Shown: positions 1 through 5,964 of the stretch, piece after piece
Position numbering within the stretch: the stretch's first letter is position 1
How the letters are laid out: the number at the start of each line of letters is the position of its first letter
Origin: Bacilli bacterium
GTDB taxonomy: Bacteria > Bacillota_I > Bacilli_A > RF39 > UBA660
Assembly: GCA_007116525.1 (NCBI GenBank)
Contig: SKIH01000065.1
Span: 1-9,250 of the forward strand
Length of the DNA: 9,250 nt
Direction: 5' to 3'
Made by a program: the position numbers and the translations under genes
Notes under the pieces: generated by a model
Database searches by the model: none
What the model was told of the DNA's origin: nothing
The model's input: only the letters and a program-made list of their open reading frames with translations

Positions 1-851
1 CTGTTCCGGTATATGTAGGCTCGGGTGGAGAAGCAAAAGAAGAATCTCAGTATGATGCTGCTTTAAGAAGTCACGGTGAAAATGGCGAAAATTCCTTTTT
101 TGGTGAATTAATTGCCTTAGGCGGCGGTGGCGGTATAAGAAATACTCAATACCCTGGTCATGATGGTTCAGGTGGCTCAGGTGGTGGTGGCCACTATGAA
201 GCGGCCGGTGGATTAACATTGCAAAGAACTTCATTATCAGGAGGCTTCGGTAATATCGGTGGAAGTCGTGTCTCAGGAGATATGGGATATGGTGGAGGCG
301 GTGCTGGAACTCCGGGTATGTCTGATAATGCGGTACCTATAGATGGGCGCATTCAGTTAGGTAGAAATGCCGGTGGACAAGGGATGTTCGAAGTGATGGT
401 CGAAGGTAAAGTTTATAACTTCAGAGACATTTTCGGTCCGCTTTCAGTAGGACACTTAGTGGGTGATCAACTTTGGTTTTCCGGCGGCGGCGGCGGCGGA
501 ATAAACTCTACTGGGCATGAAAGTTATGGAGCCGGTGGTTACGGTGGCGGTGGCCGAGGTGCTTATAGAAATCAAAGAATTAATGATCCGTCTTATTATA
601 TTAGTAGCGGAGAGTCAGATCCTAATTACGAATGGGGAATGACTTCTGCTAAAGGAGAAGATGCGATGCCTAATACTGGCGGCGGCGGCGGCGGAGCCCG
701 TGGGGGTGAATCTGGTGCTGGTGGATCAGGTATTGTAATAATTAGATATGAAGGTTCGCAAAAAGCTCTAGGTGGCGAAATTTTCTCACATAACGGATAT
801 ACAGTGCATGTTTTTAGTGATATTGGTGGTCACATATTTAGGCTCATCTAA
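1..851 (+). CDS. Glycine-rich domain protein, C-terminal part (5' end outside window)
   Basis: The frame is open from base 3 to TAA at 849-851, giving about 282 residues; the N-terminus lies upstream of the window. The TTG at 219 is an in-frame leucine codon, not a credible start, because the same domain continues upstream of it. The protein looks like one long glycine-rich domain: a 'VYVGSGG' opening, 'NSFFGELIALGGGGG', the six-glycine run after 'WFS', and the family hallmark 'GGSGIVIIRY' near the end. A short 'YTVHVF' strand with a final 'IFRLI' closes it. Such domains are known from tail-fibre-like and large secreted surface proteins, where glycine runs form polyproline-II-type bundles. 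No anchor, sortase signal or membrane segment is visible in this C-terminal part. Glycine runs use GGC heavily, unlike the AT-rich neighbours. No terminator separates it from the promoter that starts 6 nt after its stop. Function unknown; adhesin-like or extracellular is an inference. Confidence 0.8.
   Translation, partial: VPVYVGSGGEAKEESQYDAALRSHGENGENSFFGELIALGGGGGIRNTQYPGHDGSGGSGGGGHYEAAGGLTLQRTSLSGGFGNIGGSRVSGDMGYGGGGAGTPGMSDNAVPIDGRIQLGRNAGGQGMFEVMVEGKVYNFRDIFGPLSVGHLVGDQLWFSGGGGGGINSTGHESYGAGGYGGGGRGAYRNQRINDPSYYISSGESDPNYEWGMTSAKGEDAMPNTGGGGGGARGGESGAGGSGIVIIRYEGSQKALGGEIFSHNGYTVHVFSDIGGHIFRLI
483..500 (+). repeat. GGC(5)-GGA glycine-codon run, copy 1
   Basis: Five tandem GGC codons followed by GGA encode six glycines. 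The identical 18-bp run occurs again at 678-695 in the same gene. Being a triplet repeat, slippage would change glycine number and not the reading frame. Confidence 0.7.
678..695 (+). repeat. GGC(5)-GGA glycine-codon run, copy 2
   Basis: This is identical to the run at 483-500 and in the same frame. It precedes the 'GGSGIVIIRY' end of the glycine-rich domain. A looser run (GGC GGC GGT GGC GGT) sits at 120-134. Confidence 0.7.
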
Positions 852-856
852 TCGTG

Positions 857-885
857 TTGACTATATTAACAAAATAACTTATAAT
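857..885 (+). promoter_or_regulatory. SigA-type promoter for the T-box/HD/valS operon
   Basis: TTGACT (857-862) and TATAAT (880-885) are separated by exactly 17 nt. This predicts transcription starting near 892, just upstream of the T-box stem I. The -35 box begins 6 nt after the stop of the glycine-rich gene. Confidence 0.85.
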
Positions 886-905
886 TAATTTTAATATTAT
901 TTTGT
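869..905 (+). repeat. AT-rich inverted repeat spanning the -10 box
   Basis: ACAAAATAA (869-877) and TTATTTTGT (897-905) are perfect 9-bp complements, with the -10 box in the 19-nt interval. It could be an operator, a weak terminator remnant of the upstream gene, or chance in AT-rich DNA. Confidence 0.35.
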
Positions 906-1094
906 GTTGAAAAAGAGGAGTAGTCTAGATGGATTTTATAGAGAGCTAGTGTTTGGTGGAAGCTAGTAATGAAATTAGATGAAGGTTGCTTTGGAGTAAA
1001 AACGGATAATGCACGTTAAGTATTTTGAGGCAGCATTAGCTGTGAATTAAGGTGGTACCACGTAATCACGTCCTTATTAGGATGTGATTTTTTT
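892..1094 (+). ncRNA. T-box riboswitch, valine specifier (GUU)
   Basis: The leader has T-box landmarks in the expected order. The stem I 5' side carries AGTAG (919-923, specifier-loop partner), then AGAGAG, and an apical hairpin containing GGTGGAA. The specifier loop reads GAA-G-GTT-G (981-988) followed by CTTTGGAG, the same spacing as in characterised glycine T-boxes, so the specifier is GTT at 985-987 (valine). TAATGC/GCATTA (1007-1012/1033-1038) fits stem III. The T-box sequence AAGGTGGTACCACG (1049-1062) contains UGGU (1053-1056) to pair with an ACCA tRNA end. TAAGG (1048-1052) can pair with CCTTA (1072-1076) as the antiterminator, in competition with the terminator at 1064-1094. Uncharged tRNA-Val should stabilise readthrough into the HD gene and valS. 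Presence of valS downstream independently supports the specifier. Confidence 0.93.
1064..1094 (+). terminator. T-box conditional intrinsic terminator
   Basis: AATCACGTCCT (1064-1074) pairs with AGGATGTGATT (1079-1089), including one G-U pair, around a TATT loop, followed by a T run (1088-1094). It shares the bases CCTTA (1072-1076) with the antiterminator, so the two folds exclude each other. Confidence 0.9.
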
Positions 1095-1097
1095 ATT

Positions 1098-1106
1098 GGA
1101 GGTGAT
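1098..1106 (+). promoter_or_regulatory. Strong ribosome binding site fixing a TTG start
   Basis: GGAGGTGAT is a near-perfect anti-16S match. Its GGAGG core ends 7 nt before the TTG at 1110. No ATG lies at this spacing, so TTG is the start codon of the HD gene. Confidence 0.85.
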
Positions 1107-1109
1107 ATT

Positions 1110-1844
1110 TTGGAAAAATATTTAGAAGTTTTTAAGGATTATACAAACAAGTATGATAAAAACGACAAACTAATCAGCTTGAAAGTTTCCCATTCCATTA
1201 GGGTGGCTAAATTATGTGAAGATATTGCTAAAAATATGAAATTAGATGAAAAAGATATAAAACTAGCCTACATTATTGGTCTTACTCATGACTATGGTAG
1301 ATTTGATCAAATTTCGAGATATCACAGCTTTGATGATTTAAAAACTATGGATCACGGTGAACACGGAGCAAACTTATTGATTGAAATGGGTTTGATTAAT
1401 GAATATGACGTAGATGTCGATGACTATGGTGTTGTAGCAGCCGCGATTAGAAATCACAATAAGCTTAATATTGAAAAAGGGTTAAATGAAAGAGAATTAT
1501 TAATGTCTAAGTTAATTAGAGATGCCGATAAATTAGATATTTTGTATTTAGTTTCTAAAAATATTATTGATGTGTCTATGGAAAAAGATTTTTCAAAAGA
1601 GGCGGTTGCTGATTTAAAAAAGATGAAATCTGTGGATGCTATCAATGTTAAAAGTAAATCAGATAAGCACTTAACTAATTTGGGACTAGTATATGATTTG
1701 AATTATGAATATAGTTTCAAATATTTAGAAAGTAGTGGTTATTTGGAGGAAATAGTTTACAGACGTAATGATGAAGAATTGAAAAAAATAGAAGAAAACA
1801 TAATGGAATATGTTTATAGTAGAGGTGAAAAAAATGGAAAATAA
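1110..1844 (+). CDS. HD-domain metal-dependent phosphohydrolase, uncharacterised
   Basis: A 244-residue soluble protein read from a TTG start chosen by the strong ribosome binding site just upstream. It shows HD-superfamily landmarks: H28 in 'KVSHSIRVA', the H60-D61 doublet in 'GLTHDYGRF', H82/H85 in 'DHGEHGA', H116 in 'RNHNK', and D138/D140 in 'RDADKLD'. These are expected to hold a divalent metal pair and hydrolyse a phosphoester. The 'HDYGRFDQISRY..F.D' variant resembles a widespread but unstudied family in Firmicutes and Bacteroidetes. The substrate cannot be read from sequence; nucleotide, dinucleoside polyphosphate or nucleic-acid substrates are possible. There is no Rel/Spo synthetase domain, no membrane segment and no fused sensor. 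It is the first gene behind the valine T-box and overlaps valS by 11 nt, so both should rise when Val-tRNA is uncharged. Confident as to fold, not substrate. Confidence 0.88.
   Translation: MEKYLEVFKDYTNKYDKNDKLISLKVSHSIRVAKLCEDIAKNMKLDEKDIKLAYIIGLTHDYGRFDQISRYHSFDDLKTMDHGEHGANLLIEMGLINEYDVDVDDYGVVAAAIRNHNKLNIEKGLNERELLMSKLIRDADKLDILYLVSKNIIDVSMEKDFSKEAVADLKKMKSVDAINVKSKSDKHLTNLGLVYDLNYEYSFKYLESSGYLEEIVYRRNDEELKKIEENIMEYVYSRGEKNGK
1821..1827 (+). promoter_or_regulatory. Ribosome binding site deciding the valS start
   Basis: AGAGGTG lies 6 nt upstream of the ATG at 1834, inside the last codons of the HD gene. It favours this ATG over the in-frame ATG at 1810, whose eight extra residues have no ribosome site or family match. 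It implies translational coupling to the HD gene. Confidence 0.75.
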
Positions 1845-4344
1845 ATATAATCATTTTAAAGTTGAAAAGGGGAAATACAAAGAGTGGCTAGAAGCAGGTC
1901 ATTTTAAAAGTGGTAAAGATGATAAGAAGCCTTTTTGTATAGTATTACCTCCGCCTAATATAACAGGTAAATTGCATATTGGTCATGCGATGGATGGTAC
2001 AATTCAAGATGCTGTAATTAGGTTTAAAAAAATGCAAGGCTTTGATACTTTATATCTTCCAGGTATGGATCATGCTGGAATATCTACACAAGCAAAAATT
2101 GATAAAAAATTGATGAGTGAAGGTTTAGACCCAAGAAAAATGGATAGAGATGAGTGGATGGTTCACGCTTGGAGTTGGAAGGATGAGTATGCTAAGTCTA
2201 TTAGAGAACAATGGGCTACTTTAGGTTTATCATTGGATTATTCAAAAGAGAGATTTACTTTAGATGAAGGATCTTCAGATGCAGTTTTGGAATCTTTCGT
2301 TAAACTTTATGAAAAAGGTTTGATTTATAGAGGCGAGCGTATTATAAATTGGGATCCTGTGGCTATGACTGCTTTATCTAATGAGGAAGTTATTCACAAG
2401 GACATTCAGGGGTGTTTTTATCATATAAAATATTTTTTAGAAGATAACAGTGATTATTTGGAAATAGCAACTACTAGACCCGAAACCTTATTTGGAGATA
2501 CTGCTATTGCTGTTAATCCTAATGATGATAAAAACAAAAAGTTTATAGGTAAAAAAGTTATTTTACCTATTGCAAACAAACTAATTGATGTTATTGCTGA
2601 TGATTATGCTGATATGGAAAAAGGTAGTGGAGCAGTTAAAATTACTCCTGCTCATGATCCTAACGACTTTTTAGTAGGGGAACGCCACAATTTAAAAAGA
2701 GTAGTGTGCATAGCAGAAGATGGAAAAATGAATGAAAATGCTTTTCATTATGACGGGCTAGATAGGTTTGAGTGTAGAAAAAAATTAGTTGAGGAATTAA
2801 AAGAAAAAGATTTATTAATTCAAGAAGAAAAAATCGTTCATTCGGTAGGACATAGTGAACGTAGTAATGCAATTGTGGAACCTTATTTGTCTAAACAGTG
2901 GTTTGTTAAAATGGATGGGCTAGCAAAAGCTGTTTTGGAACTTCAAAGCAGTGATGACAAAGTTAAAGTTTATCCAAAAAGATTGGAAAAAGTTTTAAAT
3001 AATTGGCTTGAAGGCGTACATGATTGGTGTATATCTAGGCAACTTTGGTGGGGACATCAAATACCTGTTTGGTATAAGGGTGATGAAATTTATGTTTCTA
3101 AAACACCACCAGAAACAGAAGGATGGACTAGAGATCCTGATGTGCTTGATACTTGGTTTTCAAGTGCTTTATGGCCGTTTTCAACGCTAGGTTGGCCTAA
3201 TGAAATTGATGAAAGGTATTTCCCAGGAGACTTGTTAGTAACAGGTGTTGATATTATTTTCTTTTGGGTTGCTAGGATGCTTTTTCAAAGTGTTGAATTC
3301 ACGGGTGAGAAGCCTTTTGATGCTGTTTTACTTCATGGTCTTGTAAGAGATAAAGAAGGGCGTAAGATGAGTAAATCACTAGGTAATGGGATAGATCCAC
3401 TGGATATGGTTGAAAAATATGGTACAGATTCACTTAGATATTATTTAGCAACCGGTGCTGCACCAGGGTATGACCTCAATTTTGATGAAGAAAAAGTTAA
3501 GTCTACTTGGAACTTTATAAATAAGTTCTGGAATGCTTCTAGATATGTTTTTATTAATATAGAAGAAGATAATTTTGAAATAGATTTAAATAATTTGAGC
3601 GAGTATGATAAATGGATACTTAATAAAATGAATGATACTATTAAAGTGGTAACTAAACATATGGATAAATATGAATTTAATATATGTGGTAATGCTATAT
3701 ATTCGTTTGTATGGGATGATTTTTGTGATTGGTATATAGAGTTGTCTAAACTTGATATGAACAACAACACAAAAGCGGTTTTATCTTTAGTGTTGAAAAA
3801 CATTTTAAAGATGCTTCACCCATTTATGCCGTATGTAACTGAAGAAATATATAGTAACTTTAATGAAGGATCTATAATGGTTAGTGAATATCCTAAATAT
3901 GATAAAAAGTTAATTTTTAAAAGTACTAATATAGATGAACTTATTGCATTAATAACAAAAGTTAGAAAGATTAGACAAGAAGAAAAAATTAATAAGTCAT
4001 TTGGAATTATTAATGATAATAGTTTAGTTGAAGAGAATAAAAAAGTTATTGTTAAGATGACTAAGTCAGATATATTAGACGAAAGCGATTATGATGCGTT
4101 TATTGATATTGCACTTAAAGATAACGTAGTTAAATTTGTTTATGATTCTAATGTTAATAATCCGATTGATATGGAGACTTTAAAAAAAGAAAAAGAACGT
4201 CTTGAAAAATCAATTGAAAGAAGAAATAAATTACTTTCAAACGAAAATTATGTTGCAAATGCTCCAGAAGCTGTTGTTAAAGCTAAAAAAGAAAGTTTAG
4301 AGTTGGAAATCAAACAACTGGAAGCAATAATTAGTAAACTATAA
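1834..4344 (+). CDS. valS: Valyl-tRNA synthetase
   Basis: Class I aminoacyl-tRNA synthetase that charges tRNA-Val using ATP in the cytoplasm and edits mischarged threonine. With the start at 1834 it has 836 residues, somewhat shorter than the roughly 880 of Bacillus relatives. The HIGH motif is H48-H51 in 'PPPNITGKLHIGH', and KMSKS is K511-S515 in 'GRKMSKSLGNG'. The connective editing domain carries 'TTRPETLFGDTAIAVNP' and 'ITPAHDPNDF'. 'DVLDTWFSSALWPFSTLGWP' is a family signature. An anticodon-binding helical domain follows, with 'LHPFMPYVTEEIY'. The last 55 or so residues are a charged coiled coil, the tRNA-contacting arm typical of ValS. The shortening appears to lie in the region before that arm. 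The gene is the second of the T-box operon and is followed at once by an intrinsic terminator. Identity is certain. Confidence 0.98.
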   Translation: MENKYNHFKVEKGKYKEWLEAGHFKSGKDDKKPFCIVLPPPNITGKLHIGHAMDGTIQDAVIRFKKMQGFDTLYLPGMDHAGISTQAKIDKKLMSEGLDPRKMDRDEWMVHAWSWKDEYAKSIREQWATLGLSLDYSKERFTLDEGSSDAVLESFVKLYEKGLIYRGERIINWDPVAMTALSNEEVIHKDIQGCFYHIKYFLEDNSDYLEIATTRPETLFGDTAIAVNPNDDKNKKFIGKKVILPIANKLIDVIADDYADMEKGSGAVKITPAHDPNDFLVGERHNLKRVVCIAEDGKMNENAFHYDGLDRFECRKKLVEELKEKDLLIQEEKIVHSVGHSERSNAIVEPYLSKQWFVKMDGLAKAVLELQSSDDKVKVYPKRLEKVLNNWLEGVHDWCISRQLWWGHQIPVWYKGDEIYVSKTPPETEGWTRDPDVLDTWFSSALWPFSTLGWPNEIDERYFPGDLLVTGVDIIFFWVARMLFQSVEFTGEKPFDAVLLHGLVRDKEGRKMSKSLGNGIDPLDMVEKYGTDSLRYYLATGAAPGYDLNFDEEKVKSTWNFINKFWNASRYVFINIEEDNFEIDLNNLSEYDKWILNKMNDTIKVVTKHMDKYEFNICGNAIYSFVWDDFCDWYIELSKLDMNNNTKAVLSLVLKNILKMLHPFMPYVTEEIYSNFNEGSIMVSEYPKYDKKLIFKSTNIDELIALITKVRKIRQEEKINKSFGIINDNSLVEENKKVIVKMTKSDILDESDYDAFIDIALKDNVVKFVYDSNVNNPIDMETLKKEKERLEKSIERRNKLLSNENYVANAPEAVVKAKKESLELEIKQLEAIISKL

Positions 4345-4368
4345 GAACAAACAAAAGTTTGTTCTTTT
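4343..4368 (+). terminator. Intrinsic terminator after valS
   Basis: GAACAAAC (4345-4352) pairs with GTTTGTTC (4357-4364) around an AAAA loop, extended by two A-T pairs and followed by TTTT. It begins within the valS stop codon. Confidence 0.85.
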
Positions 4369-4371
4369 CAT

Positions 4372-4400
4372 TTGAAAAAAAGGAGACGGTAAGGTATAAT
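4372..4400 (+). promoter_or_regulatory. SigA-type promoter for the nfo-sodA-pbpA unit
   Basis: TTGAAA (4372-4377) and TATAAT (4395-4400) have a 17-nt spacer, immediately after the valS terminator. Start of transcription is predicted near 4407, giving a leader of under 20 nt before nfo. Confidence 0.8.
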
Positions 4401-4424
4401 TTAATATAGAGAGGAGAGTACGAA

Positions 4425-5351
4425 ATGAACAATTTAATTATAGGATCTCACGTCTCGTTTGGAAAAGATAAACAACTATTAGGTAGTTTAGAAGAAGCCT
4501 TATCTTATGGAGCAAATGCTTTTATGATATATACTGGTGCTCCACAAAATACTAGGCGCTCTGAGATAGATGATGAGCTTACAAAGAAAGCTTTGAATAA
4601 AATGAAAGAGGAGGGTATGGATCCCACTAATATTGTGGTGCATGCTCCATATATAATAAACCTTGCAAATAACATAAAAAAAGATAGTTATAAATTTGCA
4701 ATTGATTTTTTAAAACAAGAAATAGCAAGATCAGAAAAATTAGGTATTGATAAAATTGTATTGCATCCTGGAAGTCATGTTGCTTTAACTAAGGAAGAAG
4801 GGATAAAAAATATAATTGCTGCTTTAAATGAGGTTTTAAAAGAAGATGGTAAAGCTAAAATTTTACTTGAAACTATGTCTGGAAAAGGTACTGAAGTTGG
4901 TTCGAAATTCGAAGAAATAAAAACGATTATAGATGGTGTTGAAAAAGATCACTTACTTGGTGTTTGTTTAGATACTTGTCATATAAATGATGCTGGGTAT
5001 GAGGTTAAAAATTTCGATATAGTTTTAGATGAGTTTGATAAAATTATTGGATTAGATAGATTAATGTGTATTCACGTTAATGATAGTAAAAACGAACTCG
5101 GTGCTGCTAAGGATAGACATGAGAACTTTGGGTTTGGTAACTTAGGTTTTGATACACTTATAAATGTACTTTATAACGAGAGAATTATGGATATTCCAAA
5201 AATACTTGAAACTCCATATGTAACTGAAAGCGATGAATCGAAGGTAAGGGCCTATCCACCATATAAGTTTGAAATAGAGATGATCAGGAACAAAAAGTTT
5301 GATGAAGAGTTGATTAATAAAATAAGAAACTATTATAAGGGAGGAATTTAA
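4425..5351 (+). CDS. nfo: Endonuclease IV (AP endonuclease, Nfo family)
   Basis: Zinc-dependent apurinic/apyrimidinic endonuclease that cuts 5' to abasic sites and repairs oxidised 3' ends in base excision repair. At 308 residues it is slightly longer than the 280-300 usual for the family. The opening 'IIGSHVSFG' is typical, and all nine expected trinuclear zinc ligands can be placed: H73 ('VVHAPY'), H114 ('LHPGSH'), E149 ('LLETMSG'), D183 and H186 ('CLDTCH'), H218 ('IHVNDS'), D230 and H232 ('KDRHE'), and E262 ('ILETPY'). It should be catalytically intact. ATG at 4425 follows GAGGAG (4411-4416) at 8 nt. It leads a tight cluster with sodA (1 nt downstream), a pairing that suggests joint defence against oxidative damage, although no peroxide-responsive operator is visible. 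Confidence 0.97.
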   Translation: MNNLIIGSHVSFGKDKQLLGSLEEALSYGANAFMIYTGAPQNTRRSEIDDELTKKALNKMKEEGMDPTNIVVHAPYIINLANNIKKDSYKFAIDFLKQEIARSEKLGIDKIVLHPGSHVALTKEEGIKNIIAALNEVLKEDGKAKILLETMSGKGTEVGSKFEEIKTIIDGVEKDHLLGVCLDTCHINDAGYEVKNFDIVLDEFDKIIGLDRLMCIHVNDSKNELGAAKDRHENFGFGNLGFDTLINVLYNERIMDIPKILETPYVTESDESKVRAYPPYKFEIEMIRNKKFDEELINKIRNYYKGGI

Positions 5352-5352
5352 T

Positions 5353-5964
5353 ATGTATGAATTGAAAAAGATAAGTTATAACTTCGATGCTCTAGAACCT
5401 GTTATAGATGCTAAGACTATTGAAATACATCACACTAAACATCACCAAAATTATTTGAATAAACTTAATGATATTATTAAGAAAAATAATTTGGACGTTT
5501 CTAAAAGTTTAGAGGAGTTAATATTGGATGTTGATCAAGTTAATGATGCAGACAAAGTCGGGTTTTTATTTAATATTGGAGGAGTTATAAACCACGACCT
5601 TTATTTTGAAATATTAAAACCAGGAGGGTCTAATGAAATTTCTGGAAGTTTAAAAGAAGGAATTGAAAGTTCTTTTGGAAGTGTTGATGCATTTATTGAA
5701 GAATTTGCTCAAAAAGCTTCTACATTAATGGGGTCTGGTTGGGTATTCTTAGCACTAAACCCAAATAAAGAACTTGAACTAGTTAGAGCTAATAATCAGG
5801 AATCTCCAATATCGCATGGATTTGATCCGATTATGGTGATCGATGTTTGGGAACATGCTTATTACCTTAAATATCAAAATTTAAGACCAGACTATGTTAC
5901 TAATTTTTTAGACATTGTAAATTTTGATGTTGTAAAAGAGTTATATGATGAAAAAGTCAAATAA
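5353..5964 (+). CDS. sodA: Superoxide dismutase, Fe/Mn family (Mn-type residues)
   Basis: Converts superoxide to hydrogen peroxide and oxygen in the cytoplasm. It has 203 residues, the normal family length. Metal ligands are H26 ('EIHHTKHHQNY'), H81 ('NHDLYFE'), D164 and H168 ('DVWEHAYY'); the second-sphere Y34 is present. The outer-sphere glutamine is at Q149 ('NNQESP'), while the position occupied by Gln in iron enzymes is G77. This arrangement is that of manganese enzymes, so Mn-dependent or cambialistic activity is predicted. No signal peptide is seen. The ribosome site GGGAGG lies in the last codons of nfo, and the gene starts 1 nt after the nfo stop. Its end overlaps the PBP gene by 20 nt. 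The gene is certain; metal preference is an inference from two residues. Confidence 0.95.
   Translation: MYELKKISYNFDALEPVIDAKTIEIHHTKHHQNYLNKLNDIIKKNNLDVSKSLEELILDVDQVNDADKVGFLFNIGGVINHDLYFEILKPGGSNEISGSLKEGIESSFGSVDAFIEEFAQKASTLMGSGWVFLALNPNKELELVRANNQESPISHGFDPIMVIDVWEHAYYLKYQNLRPDYVTNFLDIVNFDVVKELYDEKVK

Noticed and set aside
483..695. GGC runs as a phase-variation switch
   Set aside because: Unit length is three, so gain or loss of copies keeps the frame; this could alter length but not switch the gene off.
1..851. Prophage tail-fibre region
   Set aside because: Only one glycine-rich frame is visible, with no other phage gene, integrase or att site; the same domain occurs in non-phage surface proteins. 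Upstream sequence would be needed to decide.
1454..1645. 63-codon - strand frame within the HD gene
   Set aside because: Antisense shadow of an intact HD domain; no ribosome site.
1810..1833. Upstream in-frame ATG extending valS by eight residues
   Set aside because: No ribosome site precedes it, while the ATG at 1834 is well spaced from AGAGGTG, and the extension resembles no ValS N-terminus.
2660..2872. 70-codon - strand frame within valS
   Set aside because: Shadow of the valS coding sequence, with no start signal or family resemblance.
3008..3190. 60-codon + strand frame within valS
   Set aside because: An out-of-frame shadow inside an intact synthetase domain.
3441..3803. 120-codon open frame on the - strand within valS
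   Set aside because: Antisense to a highly conserved synthetase, hydrophobic low-complexity translation typical of AT-rich antisense frames, no ribosome site or recognisable domain.
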